Shown one piece after another: positions 7,493 to 16,850 of a stretch of 37,711 nt of DNA. Each line of letters starts with the position of its first letter. Positions within the stretch are counted from its first letter, which is position 1. The notes under the pieces were generated by a model. The model had not been told where the DNA came from, searched no databases, and worked only from the letters and a program-made list of their open reading frames with translations. The stretch lies in NCBI GenBank assembly GCA_904395905.1, contig CAJFNZ010000035.1:1-37711 (forward strand), read 5' to 3'. The position numbers and the translations under genes were made by a program. This stretch comes from an uncultured Oscillospiraceae bacterium. GTDB lineage: Bacteria > Bacillota > Clostridia > Oscillospirales > Oscillospiraceae.

Positions 7493-7882
7493 TCACGGCC
7501 GGCGGCGGCGTTTGGCGGCGGCGAAGTCGTAGGCGGCCTCCAGCCAGCCGTACAGCTCGCCGTCCAGGTCCGACGGCGCGATGACCGGGACGTGGTGCGT
7601 CCAGCGGCCGGGATACGGCTCCACGGCCTCGGCAATCCGCGGCAAGACGGCCCGCGCCCCCAGGCCGAAGGACACCAGCAGGCACGGCTCCGCCGGGAGG
7701 TTCCGCCGGCGGCCCGGCAGGGAGACCATCGCGTAAATCGGCCCGCGGCAGAAGGACAGCTGCGTCTTGCTGACCTTCACCGCCGTCTCCGGGCACCGGG
7801 CCAGCAGCCCCTCCCGCAAAGCCAGGTACAGCGGCAGCAGCGCCGGCCGGCGGCCGAAGAATTCCAGCTCCCCCGGCTCCAT
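7493..7882 (-). CDS. DUF5655-like protein
   Basis: ORF with 'VKVSKTQLSFCRGPIYAMVSLP...LLVSFGLG' resembling DUF5655; starts 2 nt from the stop of the upstream macro-domain gene. Confidence 0.65.
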   Translation of the reverse strand: MEPGELEFFGRRPALLPLYLALREGLLARCPETAVKVSKTQLSFCRGPIYAMVSLPGRRRNLPAEPCLLVSFGLGARAVLPRIAEAVEPYPGRWTHHVPVIAPSDLDGELYGWLEAAYDFAAAKRRRRP

Positions 7883-7883
7883 C

Positions 7884-8399
7884 TCAGCCGCCCCGGCGGA
7901 CGGCCCCCGGCAGCAGCCGGCAGGCCTGGCGGTAGGCGCTCTCGGTGTAGAGCACCAGGTAGACGTCCATCTCGTGGGTCTCCAGGAACTGCCCGATGAT
8001 GTCCCCGGCCACCCGGATGGCCCGGTCCCGGGGGTAGCCGTAGACGCCGGCGGAAATCAGCGGGAAGGCAATGGAACGGCACCCCCGCTCGGCGGCCAGC
8101 GCCAGGGCCGTCCGGTAGCAGGATTCCAGCTGCCGCCGCTCCCCCCGGATGCCCCCCAGCCACACGGGCCCCACGGCGTGGATGACGTACTGACAGGGCA
8201 GGTTGTAGCCGGCGGTCACCTTGGCGCTGCCGGTCTCGCAGCCGCCCAGGGTCCGGCACTCCTCCAGGAGCCCCGGCCCGGCGGCCCGGTGGATGCACCC
8301 ATCGACGCCTCCGCCCCCCAGCAGCGACGTGTTGGCGGCGTTGACCATGGCGTCGCAGGGGATGGTGGTGATGTCTCCCTCACGCAGAATCAGCGGCAT
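7884..8399 (-). CDS. Macro domain protein (O-acetyl-ADP-ribose deacetylase-like)
   Basis: GDITTIPCDAMVNAANTSLLGGGGVDGCIHRAAGPGLLEECR...GYNLPCQYVIHAVGPVW...IAFPLISAGVYGYP. Confidence 0.94.
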   Translation of the reverse strand: MPLILREGDITTIPCDAMVNAANTSLLGGGGVDGCIHRAAGPGLLEECRTLGGCETGSAKVTAGYNLPCQYVIHAVGPVWLGGIRGERRQLESCYRTALALAAERGCRSIAFPLISAGVYGYPRDRAIRVAGDIIGQFLETHEMDVYLVLYTESAYRQACRLLPGAVRRGG

Positions 8400-8424
8400 T
8401 GGACGCCCTCCTTTCGTTTCCTCC

Positions 8425-8453
8425 AGTATACCCGGTTTTCCCGCCGGACGCAA
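8425..8453 (-). promoter_or_regulatory. Candidate promoter for the macro-domain/DUF5655 pair
   Basis: TTGCGT-N17-TATACT on the - strand. Confidence 0.55.
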
Positions 8454-8609
8454 GGCAGAGAGCCGGACGGCCGCTATGCCGCCCGGCTCCGGAAGATTGG
8501 AAATGGGGTTAGGCAGCAGCGGGCGCCGGAAACGCCGTCCGCTGCGGAGCCATACCGTGCGCCGGAACGCGCGCTCCGTCACGCTCCGCGCACCCCCGGC
8601 GCGGCCGGG

Positions 8610-9947
8610 TCACTGGAACAGCTCGTTGAGGACGTAGTCCACATAGATCTGGCGGATGGAGAACCAGTCGTGGCCGCCGGTGACCACATGGCTGTGGTAA
8701 CCGGTGACGCCGCTTTCGGTCAGCACCTCGCTGGTCCGCTGGATGGCCAGCAGGCCGAACTCCTTGGAGCCGGCGGCCAGGTAGATGTGCGCGCCGTTCA
8801 GCGCCTCGGCGTCAAACGTCACGCCCTCGGCGGAGGCGTCGTCAAAGAAGCCGCCGCTGAACAGGCCGTACCACCGGAAGTCCTCGGGGTTGTTGAGCAT
8901 CTGGTCCTGGGCATAGCGGCCGCCGGCCGAGAAGCCGGCCACAGCCTTCCCCTCCGGATCCGTGCGGACATTGTACAGCTCCTCCACCAGCGGCACAATG
9001 TTGTTGACCAGGTTGTAGGCGTCAAAGCTCACGGCATAGTTGTTGACCAGGACGATGACAAAGGGCTCCACGCCGTAGTCGGCAAAGAGGTTGTCGGTGA
9101 TGTTGCCCACGGACCCCTTGTTCCACCAGGACATCTCCGACTCCACGCCGGCGCCGTGGCTCAGGTACAGGACGTTGTAGGGCTCCAGCCGGTTTGCGTC
9201 ATAGCCGTAGGGCGTGTAGACGGCGATGGCCGGGGTGTCCACCAGCTCGCCGCCGTAGCCCACGGCCTCATAGGTGTGGTACGTCAGGCTGCCCCGCTTG
9301 CCGTCGGTCCGGGGCAGCTGGATGGAGTTGTCCACCGACTGCTTGGCCGGGTCGAAGGGGACGCGGACCTGGCTGTTGTTCTGCTCGCCCGGCTCCCGCT
9401 CCAGCGGGCGGTTGTTGGGGTCGGTCTCCTGGAAGGCGTCGGTGTAGTCGGTCAGCGCCGCGCCCTCGACGCCGCCGACGATGAACCGGTAGCTCCACGT
9501 GCCGCTGGGCAGGGCGATGGTGTAGTGCCAGACGCCGGTCTCCCGGTTCAGCTCCATGTCAAAGGCGGGCCAATCGTTCTGGTCCACTTGCAGAGGAAAC
9601 ATACCGTCCTGGTACTGCTCGGGCATGATGTTGTCGCTCATGGGGTAGAAGCTGCCCCGGTCGGTGGCAAAGGACCACTCGCCGCGGATCCGCACCCGCT
9701 CGGCATCGGGCGCGTAATACCGGAAAGTCACGTAGTACCCCGTGGGGGAATCGCTGTCCCGGATGATGGTCGTCTCGGTCAGCGCCTCAAACTCGCGGGT
9801 GGACAGGTTCCGCACATAGTCGCCCTGGGCGGCAGATTGCTCCCGATACCAGTTTTCCGCCGCACTGGCGGGCTCCGAAGCCCCCGCCGGCACCGCAGCG
9901 GCCAGCAGCAGGACGGCGGCCAACGCGCCGCTCAACAGTCTTTTCAT
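8610..9947 (-). CDS. Secreted esterase (enterochelin-esterase-like alpha/beta hydrolase with N-terminal E-set/CBM48-like domain)
   Basis: Signal peptide MKRLLSGALAAVLLLAAAVPAGA; nucleophile GFSAGG; C-terminal 'VTGGHDWFSIRQI'; N-terminal 'VTFRYYAPDAERVRIRGEW'. Confidence 0.87.
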   Translation of the reverse strand: MKRLLSGALAAVLLLAAAVPAGASEPASAAENWYREQSAAQGDYVRNLSTREFEALTETTIIRDSDSPTGYYVTFRYYAPDAERVRIRGEWSFATDRGSFYPMSDNIMPEQYQDGMFPLQVDQNDWPAFDMELNRETGVWHYTIALPSGTWSYRFIVGGVEGAALTDYTDAFQETDPNNRPLEREPGEQNNSQVRVPFDPAKQSVDNSIQLPRTDGKRGSLTYHTYEAVGYGGELVDTPAIAVYTPYGYDANRLEPYNVLYLSHGAGVESEMSWWNKGSVGNITDNLFADYGVEPFVIVLVNNYAVSFDAYNLVNNIVPLVEELYNVRTDPEGKAVAGFSAGGRYAQDQMLNNPEDFRWYGLFSGGFFDDASAEGVTFDAEALNGAHIYLAAGSKEFGLLAIQRTSEVLTESGVTGYHSHVVTGGHDWFSIRQIYVDYVLNELFQ

Positions 9948-10042
9948 AGTCTCCTCCTTATCCGTTGGTGATTGTCACATTTTGGACCTCCATGGACAGT
10001 GCGCCGATATATCCGCCTCCTCTCCCGTCAACAATTTAAGAA

Positions 10043-10071
10043 AACATATCATAACATCTTCTCAATGTCAA
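10043..10071 (-). promoter_or_regulatory. Promoter of the esterase gene
   Basis: Consensus TTGACA, 17-nt spacer, TATGTT on the - strand. Confidence 0.7.
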
Positions 10072-10077
10072 ACTTCA

Positions 10078-10094
10078 TTGGTGAAACTAACCAA
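10078..10094. promoter_or_regulatory. Candidate operator upstream of the esterase -35 box
   Basis: Inverted repeat TTGGT-GAAACTA-ACCAA ending 6 bp from the -35 element. Confidence 0.35.
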
Positions 10095-10168
10095 CAAAAT
10101 TTCGCCATCCGTTCTTGTGAAACCTGCCCATACCCGCGCAATCCGGCCACGGAGAGCGGGGCCCGCCG

Positions 10169-10208
10169 AAAAGCAGCCGCCTCCCCATGCAGGGAGGCGG
10201 CTGTTTTT
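10169..10208. terminator. Intrinsic terminator downstream of the APC permease
   Basis: AGCCGCCTCCC (10175-10185) / GGGAGGCGGCT (10192-10202); TTTTC follows on -, GTTTTT on +. Confidence 0.8.
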
Positions 10209-10213
10209 CCGTT

Positions 10214-11590
10214 CTAGGCCCGCCGGCGGTAAAACACCATCCCGACGGCCATGATAACGGCGAACATGATGAGGTAGTACACGTTGCCCATGCCGTGGGC
10301 ATAAATCGAGGCGGCAATCATGAAGCAGCAGCCCAGGCAGGCCAGCAGCGGCACCACCCAGCGGCGCAAAATCCCCAGGTCCCGGGCCCGCACCATGAAC
10401 ATGATGAAAATCGGCAGATACAGGGCGTAGAGGGACACCACCGGCAGCTCGGAACTGTCGTACACCAGGAAGCCCAGCCACTGCTCCGGCCGGCCGCTCA
10501 GCTGGGAGAAGTAATAGTACAAAAACCAGAAGGCGCAGACCAGCAGGCCGATGACCGCCGAATTGGCCGGCACGTTCGTCTCCCGGTCCACCGAGGCGAA
10601 GCGCCTGGGCGAGGGCCCCTGCCCCCGGGCCGCCACGGCGTAGAGGCCCCGGACGCAGCCGAGCATCATGCCGTTGGTGGTGCCCAGGCAGGAGATGGCC
10701 ACGAAGAGGTTGAGGATGTTCCCGAAGAACCGGCCGAACACCGACGTGAACGCCACGGCCGCCCCCTGGTCAATCAGCTGTCGGGTGGGCGCGCCGCCGG
10801 CCACGCCGATGTAGTAGGCGATATAGACGGCCACCACAATCACCGCCCCGAGAATCAGCGCCCGGGGGAGGTTCTTCTTGCCGTCCTTCAGCTCGGCGTT
10901 GATGGAGGTGGTGACAATCCACCCCTCGTAGGCAAAGGCCGTGGAGACTACCGCCGCAAAGAGGGGCCGGTCCGACGACGGCGCAACGGCCGCCGCGGCA
11001 AAATTCTCCTGGAGGATCCCGTGGCGCAGGCCGTAGACCGTCCCCACCACGGCCAGAAGCCCCAGGGGAATCAGCTTGACGACCGTCGCGGACACCTGGA
11101 TCTTGCCGGCCAGCCGCGGCCCCAGGGCGTTGACGCCGTAGGCCAGGCACAGGTACACCAGCGTCAGAACCATGCACTCCGGGCCGGCCGTGGGATCCAC
11201 CTGCATGGCCGGATTCACCGAGGCGAGAAACACCAGCGTATACCGGGCCGACAGCCAGGCCAGCACCGACGTCAGCGTCGGCGCGTAGATGGTGGCGGAA
11301 AACCAGCCGACAAAATAGGCGTAACCGCCGCCCACCGTGGCCTCGGCGTAGTCCACCAGGCCGTTGATTTTCTCATACCGGGTGGCCATCGAGGCGAAGG
11401 CCAGGGAGCAGATGAGCATGATGGAGCCGCCCAGAGCCCAGGCGAGGATGCCCATGGGCAAATCGCCGCCGGTCAGGGCCAGGATGGTCTGGGCCTTGAA
11501 GAAGACCCCGGAGCCAATCACCGTGCCCACCACCATGCAGATGGCCGTCACCAGGCCGTATTTCCGTTGCAGTTCCAAAAGAGAGACCAC
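10214..11590 (-). CDS. APC superfamily amino acid permease
   Basis: MVSLLELQRKYGLVTAICMVVGTVIGSGVFFKAQTIL... with about 12 hydrophobic segments. Confidence 0.9.
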   Translation of the reverse strand: MVSLLELQRKYGLVTAICMVVGTVIGSGVFFKAQTILALTGGDLPMGILAWALGGSIMLICSLAFASMATRYEKINGLVDYAEATVGGGYAYFVGWFSATIYAPTLTSVLAWLSARYTLVFLASVNPAMQVDPTAGPECMVLTLVYLCLAYGVNALGPRLAGKIQVSATVVKLIPLGLLAVVGTVYGLRHGILQENFAAAAVAPSSDRPLFAAVVSTAFAYEGWIVTTSINAELKDGKKNLPRALILGAVIVVAVYIAYYIGVAGGAPTRQLIDQGAAVAFTSVFGRFFGNILNLFVAISCLGTTNGMMLGCVRGLYAVAARGQGPSPRRFASVDRETNVPANSAVIGLLVCAFWFLYYYFSQLSGRPEQWLGFLVYDSSELPVVSLYALYLPIFIMFMVRARDLGILRRWVVPLLACLGCCFMIAASIYAHGMGNVYYLIMFAVIMAVGMVFYRRRA

Positions 11591-11620
11591 CTCCGTCCCC
11601 GGCGGGCGTCCGCCCCGGGA

Positions 11621-12652
11621 CTATTCTTTCATCAGCTTCTTCCGCGCCAAATTGATTGTGCCCTCCTGCATGGAGTTTATCCACCGCAGGCTCTTGCCGC
11701 AGCCGTTGGCCACGCAGGAGTCGGCGTCGTCGGCCAGGGTGCAGGGGATGCCGGTCCGCTCGGCCAGCAGCTGGGGGAAGCCCCACAGCTGGCTGCCGCC
11801 GCCGGTCATGACGATGCCGTTCTGGGAGATGTCCGACACCAGCTCCGGGGACGTCTGCTCCAGCACCGCCAGGACCTCGTCCACAATCTGCCGGCTGGGC
11901 CGCTTGAACATCTCATAGAGCTCCGTGGAGCTGACGGGGACCTCCTTGGGCAGGCCCGTCTTCAGATCCCGGCCCTTGACCACCATGGAGATCTCCTGGC
12001 CCCGCTCGTAGACGCAGCCGACGGTGATTTTCGCCTCCTCGGCGGCGTTGGGGCCGATGAGGACGTTGTGCCGCCGGCGGATGTAGCGGACGACCGCGTC
12101 GTCAAAGGCCTCGCCGGCCACCTTCACCGACGAGGACACCGCCACGTCGTTCATCGTCACCACGGCGATGTCCGTGGTGCCGCCGCCGATGTCCACCACC
12201 AGGTGGCCGCCAGGGCCCTCCATGTCCATCTGGGCCCCCAGGGCCGCGGCGAAGGGCTCCTCAATCAGGTACACCCGCCGGGCGCCGGCCTCCATGGTGG
12301 CCTGGATGACGGCCCGCTCCTCCACCTCGGTGATGCCGCTGGGGACGCTGACCACCACCCGGGGCTTGATGAAGGCGAACCGGAGAATCTTTTTCATAAA
12401 CTGAGCCAGCATCTTCTCGGTCATCTCGTAGTCGGAGATGACCCCCTCCCGCAGGGGCCGCAGGGCCACCACGTTGCCCGGCGTCCGGCCGAGCATATTG
12501 TTGGCGGCGACCCCCACCTGGAGGACCTTGCCGGTGTTCTTGTCCACCGCCACCACCGAAGGCTCCCGCAGGACGATGCCGCGGCCCTCCTCATAGACCA
12601 GCACGTTGGCCGTGCCCAGGTCGATGCCCAAATCCCGTGATAATCTGAACAT
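11621..12652 (-). CDS. mreB: Rod shape-determining protein (MreB/Mbl family)
   Basis: MFRLSRDLGIDLGTANVLVYEEGRGIVLREPSVVAVD...VVDIGGGTTDIAVV; an in-frame alternative start is at 12664. Confidence 0.95.
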   Translation of the reverse strand: MFRLSRDLGIDLGTANVLVYEEGRGIVLREPSVVAVDKNTGKVLQVGVAANNMLGRTPGNVVALRPLREGVISDYEMTEKMLAQFMKKILRFAFIKPRVVVSVPSGITEVEERAVIQATMEAGARRVYLIEEPFAAALGAQMDMEGPGGHLVVDIGGGTTDIAVVTMNDVAVSSSVKVAGEAFDDAVVRYIRRRHNVLIGPNAAEEAKITVGCVYERGQEISMVVKGRDLKTGLPKEVPVSSTELYEMFKRPSRQIVDEVLAVLEQTSPELVSDISQNGIVMTGGGSQLWGFPQLLAERTGIPCTLADDADSCVANGCGKSLRWINSMQEGTINLARKKLMKE

Positions 12653-12664
12653 ATCCACACCCAT

Positions 12665-13342
12665 TCATCGGTTCTCGGTAAGTTCTCCCGCGGCCCGCTG
12701 TTCCCGGGCGGCCAGGGCCGCCCCGTAGACCGCCGCGGCGCCGGCCGTCAGCAGGGTCCGGGCCGCCTCGGAGAGGGTCGCGCCGGTGGTCACGATGTCG
12801 TCCACCAGCAGGTACCGCCCGCCGGCTACCCCGGGCAGCGCCCGGTACGCCCCCAGCACGTTGGCCCGCCGGGCCTCGGCCGTCTCCTGGGCCGACTGGG
12901 GCCGGTTGTGCCGCGCCTTGCGCAGCGTCGCCCGCAGCGGCTTGTCCAGCTGCCGGGCCACAGCCCGGGCCAGCAGCTGGGCCTGGTCGTACCCGCGGCT
13001 CCAGCGCCGCCGGCGGCTGACCGGCACCCAGGTGACGGCGTCAATCTCCGCCAGGGGCAGCCGCGCGCAGGCGGCGGCCAGCAGCGGGGCGTATCCGGCG
13101 GCGTACTGGGAGAGGCCGCCGAACTTGTAGCGCAGCAGCGACTCCCGCACGGCCCCCTCGTACCGGAGGGCAGCCACGGCGCCGCTGCAATACGGCCCCG
13201 GATGCAGCTGCTCGTCGAACACCGGCAGCGCCAGGCGGCAGGGGCCGCAGAGGTCCGCCTCGTCCCGCCCCAGCAGCCGCCGGCAGAGGATGCACTTGGG
13301 CGGGTAGAGCAGGTCCAGCAGCCGGCGGACCGGGGCAATCAC
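12665..13342 (-). CDS. comF: ComF family phosphoribosyltransferase-like protein
   Basis: LLDLLYPPKCILCRRLLGRDEADLCGPC zinc-finger-like N-terminus and PRPP loop YLLVDDIVTTGATL. Confidence 0.9.
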   Translation of the reverse strand: MIAPVRRLLDLLYPPKCILCRRLLGRDEADLCGPCRLALPVFDEQLHPGPYCSGAVAALRYEGAVRESLLRYKFGGLSQYAAGYAPLLAAACARLPLAEIDAVTWVPVSRRRRWSRGYDQAQLLARAVARQLDKPLRATLRKARHNRPQSAQETAEARRANVLGAYRALPGVAGGRYLLVDDIVTTGATLSEAARTLLTAGAAAVYGAALAAREQRAAGELTENR

Positions 13343-15531
13343 CGGCCGCCCTCCTGCTGGAGCCGCAGCTTGAGGCCGCTGTACCGCCGCTGCTGGCGGT
13401 CGTTGTGGACCATGGCGGCGATGACCTCCTCGTTGCCCACCGCCACCAGCAGCTGCCGGGCCCGGGTGATGGCCGTGTACAGCACGCCCCGGGTCAGCAG
13501 GTACGGCGAGCCCTGCCAGGCCGCCAGGACCACGGCCCGGTACTCGCTGCCCTGGCTCTTGTGGACCGTCATGGCGTAGGCCAGCTCCAGCTCCGAGAGC
13601 ATATCAAAGCCGTACTGGGCCACCTTGTCGTCGTCGAAGGCCACGGTCAGGGTCTCCTCGCTGTGGTCAATCTCCACCACCTGGCCCAAATCGCCGTTGA
13701 AGACCCCGACGCCGGTGAGGCCGGATTTCCTCCATAGTATATCATAGTTGTTGCGGATTTGCATCACCCGATCCCCCTCCCGGAACAAAAAATCCCCGTA
13801 GGGCTTCTCCCGCTTCGTGGGGCTGGGGGGATTCAGGGCCGCCTGGAGCCGCTGGTTCAGGCTCCGGGTGCCGGTCTCGGTCTTCCGGGTGGGGCTGAGG
13901 ACCTGGATTTCCCCGGCCGGGATGCCCAGGTTTTCCGGCAGCCGCCGGGCCACCAGGTCGCAGATGGTCTCGGCCACCGCCGCGGCCGTCCGGCGCTTGA
14001 GGAAGAAAAAGTCCCGGTCCTTGGCCGTCAGCACCGGCAGACGCCCCTCGTTGACGGCGTGGGCGTTGAGGACAATCAGGCTCTCCCGAGCCTGGCGGAA
14101 GATCTCGGTCAGGCGCACCGTGGGCGCCACGCCGCTCCGGAGCAGGTCCGAGAAGAGGTTCCCGGCCCCCACCGAGGGCAGCTGGTCCGGGTCCCCCACC
14201 AGCACCAGGCGGCACCGGGGCGGCAGGGCCCGGAGCAGGGACTGCATCAGCAGCAGGTCCACCATGCTCGTCTCGTCCACCACCATGGCCTCCACGTCCA
14301 GCGGGTCGTCCTCGTCGTGGAGGAAGACCATCGCGCCGCTCTCGGCGTCGAACTGCGCCTCCAGCAGCCGGTGGATGGTGGAGGCCTCCCGGCCTGTCAG
14401 CTCGCTCAGCCGCTTGGCCGCCCGGCCGGTGGGGGCGGCCAGCAGGGCCTTGCAGCCCATCTCGTCAAAGAGGTCCAGGATGCCGTCCAGAGTCGTGGTC
14501 TTGCCGGTGCCGGGGCCGCCGGTCAGGAGCATCACCCGCCGGGTCGCGGCGCAGGCCAGGGCGTCCCGCTGCTGCCGGGCGTAGGAGAGGTCCTTCCGGG
14601 CCTCCACCCGGTCCACCAGGGCCTCCAGGTCCCGCGGCGGCGCCGGGTCGTCGGCGGCCATGGCGCGGATCCGCTGGGCCACGTACGTCTCGGCCTCGTA
14701 GAAGACCGGCAGGTAGCACACATCCAGCCGGGCCAGGTGGTCCAGCTGGATCCGCCCCTGCTCCTGGAGGCGGCGCAGCGCGGCGTCCACCGGCTCCCGC
14801 TCCAGGCTCAGCAGGCCCATGGTGGCCGCGGCCAGCTTGTCCACCGGCAAAAAGGTGTGGCCGTTGGTCAGGTTGTGGGCCAGCTCGAAGAGAGCCCCGG
14901 CCTCCACCCGCCGCTCGTCGTCGCCGTCCACGCCCAGCTCGGCGGCAAAGGCGTCCACGGCCCCGAAGGGCGCGCCGAAGTAGCCGTCGGTCATCAGGTA
15001 GGGGTCATCCCGGATGGCGTCCACGGCCAGGTCCCCGTAGACCCGGTAGAGGCGCAGCGCCAGCTCCGCCGGCAGATGGTGGAGGGACAGGAACTCGATG
15101 AGCCGCCGGACCCCCACCTGGCGGCGGAAGCTCTCGCTCATCTCCCGGGCCTTCTTCTGGGAGATGCCCGGCAGGGCGGCCAGCCGCTCGGGGGACTGCT
15201 CCAGAACCTCCAGGGTCTCATCGCCGAAGGCCTCCACCAGCCGCCGGGCCGTGGCCGCGCCGATGCCCTTGACCGCCCGGGAGGAGAGATACGTCAGGAT
15301 GTCCGCCGCCCGCTCGGGCATCAGCCGCTCCAGGAACTCGGCCTCGAACTGCCGGCCGTAGGCGGGGTGGCGGCTCCAGCGGCCGGCCACCACCAGCCGC
15401 TCCCCGACGGTGGTCATGGGGATGGTGCCCACCACCGTGACGGTCTCGCCGCCCTCGGTCTGGAACCGGAGGACGGCGTAGCCGTTCTCCTCATTCTGAT
15501 AGACCACCGCCGTCACACTGCCGCGAATCAT
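13339..15531 (-). CDS. recD2: RecD2-type ATP-dependent DNA helicase (SF1B)
   Basis: MIRGSVTAVVYQNEENGYAVLRF; HhH region GISQKKAREMSESF; Walker A LLTGGPGTGKTTTL; VDETSMVD; AMTVHKSQGSEY. The track ORF starts at 15585; 15531 is preferred. Confidence 0.93.
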   Translation of the reverse strand: MIRGSVTAVVYQNEENGYAVLRFQTEGGETVTVVGTIPMTTVGERLVVAGRWSRHPAYGRQFEAEFLERLMPERAADILTYLSSRAVKGIGAATARRLVEAFGDETLEVLEQSPERLAALPGISQKKAREMSESFRRQVGVRRLIEFLSLHHLPAELALRLYRVYGDLAVDAIRDDPYLMTDGYFGAPFGAVDAFAAELGVDGDDERRVEAGALFELAHNLTNGHTFLPVDKLAAATMGLLSLEREPVDAALRRLQEQGRIQLDHLARLDVCYLPVFYEAETYVAQRIRAMAADDPAPPRDLEALVDRVEARKDLSYARQQRDALACAATRRVMLLTGGPGTGKTTTLDGILDLFDEMGCKALLAAPTGRAAKRLSELTGREASTIHRLLEAQFDAESGAMVFLHDEDDPLDVEAMVVDETSMVDLLLMQSLLRALPPRCRLVLVGDPDQLPSVGAGNLFSDLLRSGVAPTVRLTEIFRQARESLIVLNAHAVNEGRLPVLTAKDRDFFFLKRRTAAAVAETICDLVARRLPENLGIPAGEIQVLSPTRKTETGTRSLNQRLQAALNPPSPTKREKPYGDFLFREGDRVMQIRNNYDILWRKSGLTGVGVFNGDLGQVVEIDHSEETLTVAFDDDKVAQYGFDMLSELELAYAMTVHKSQGSEYRAVVLAAWQGSPYLLTRGVLYTAITRARQLLVAVGNEEVIAAMVHNDRQQRRYSGLKLRLQQEGGR

Positions 15532-15886
15532 CTCCTGGTCTTCCAACTGCCGCGTCCTCCTGCTCGTCCGTCGCCCCTTGGGCAATCAGTTGTATGTACG
15601 GGTGCTGCCTGGCCAGCCGCTCGGCCCGCCGCCGGGCCTGGGGCGTCATGCCGCAGTCGAGAATCTGGAGGGGCAGCTCCACCATCCCGGTGCCCCGCAG
15701 CCAGGCAAAGCTGCGGACTGTCTGCTCCAGCTCCGGCGCGTCGCCCTTCGCCCGGCAGACCATGGTCAGGTTCTCCCCGGCCACCGGCAGCAGAAAGGCC
15801 CCTGCCAGGCACCACAGAAACAGCATCAGGCCTGCCGCCGTCAGCACACAGGCCACCACCTGCCACACCATCGGACCACCTCCCAT
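15491..15886 (-). CDS. Small membrane-anchored hypothetical protein
   Basis: MGGGPMVWQVVACVLTAAGLMLFLWCLAGAFLLPV... one N-terminal TM; its 3' end overlaps the recD2 start. Confidence 0.6.
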   Translation of the reverse strand: MGGGPMVWQVVACVLTAAGLMLFLWCLAGAFLLPVAGENLTMVCRAKGDAPELEQTVRSFAWLRGTGMVELPLQILDCGMTPQARRRAERLARQHPYIQLIAQGATDEQEDAAVGRPGDDSRQCDGGGLSE

Positions 15887-15971
15887 GGGATCTCGGCACA
15901 GCCGTGCCTACTGCTATCCTATGAGGGACGGGTCCATGGTGTGCAGCCGGATTTCCCGCCGGCCCGGGCGG

Positions 15972-16850
15972 CTAGTCCAGGCTCTCCAGCAGCGCCCGGA
16001 TCTCCTCCGGCGGGAACACGTAGTCCGCGTCGCAGAACTGGCAGCCCACGTGGAGGTCCTCGCCGCCCTCGGCCAGTTCCCGGAGGTCCCGCTTTCCCAG
16101 GCTGACGAGGGTGGCGCGCACCCGCTCCCGGCTGCAATAACACCGGTATGCCACCGGCGTCTTCTCCAACATCTCCAGGTCGAAGCCGGACAGCACCGTG
16201 CGCAGCAGCGCCTCGGCGTCCAGCCCGCCGTCCAGCTGCCCGGTCACCGCGCCGGCCGCGGCGATGCCCGCCTCAATCCGGTCGATGACGGCGTCGGGCG
16301 CCCCGGGCAGCAGCTGAATCAGGTATCCGCCGGCAGCCCGGACCGTGTGGTCCACGTCCACCAGCACCCCCAGGGCGCAGGCCGTGGGCACCTGCTCGCT
16401 CTGGACGAAGTAGGCGGTGATGTCCTCGGCAATCTCCCCGGACACCAGCTCCACGCCGCCCACGTAGGGCTCCTTCATCCGCAAATCGCGGATGACCGTC
16501 AGCATCCCGCGGCCCACGGCCGCCCCCACGTCCAGCTTCCCCGGCCGCTTCTCCAGCAGCGGGGGCTGGGGGTTCGTCACGTAGCCCCGGACGTTCCCCA
16601 CGGCGTCGGACACCGCCAGAAGGGTGCCCAGGGGGCCGTCGCCCTTGATTTGCAGCGTCAGGGAGCCGTCGTCTATCTTCTGGAGGTTCCCCATCATCGA
16701 GGCCGCCGCCAGCACCCGGCCCAGCGCCGCCGTGGCCACCGGGGTCGTCCGGTGGATCTGCCGGGCCCGCTCCGTCAGGGCCGTGGAGGTGATGGCCGAG
16801 GCCTTGACAAACCCGTCCCGGCTCATGGCCCGTACAATCTCGTCTCTCAT
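15972..16850 (-). CDS. hslO: Redox-regulated chaperone Hsp33
   Basis: MRDEIVRAMSRDGFVKASAITST...; zinc/redox cysteines CYC and CQFC present. Confidence 0.95.
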   Translation of the reverse strand: MRDEIVRAMSRDGFVKASAITSTALTERARQIHRTTPVATAALGRVLAAASMMGNLQKIDDGSLTLQIKGDGPLGTLLAVSDAVGNVRGYVTNPQPPLLEKRPGKLDVGAAVGRGMLTVIRDLRMKEPYVGGVELVSGEIAEDITAYFVQSEQVPTACALGVLVDVDHTVRAAGGYLIQLLPGAPDAVIDRIEAGIAAAGAVTGQLDGGLDAEALLRTVLSGFDLEMLEKTPVAYRCYCSRERVRATLVSLGKRDLRELAEGGEDLHVGCQFCDADYVFPPEEIRALLESLD

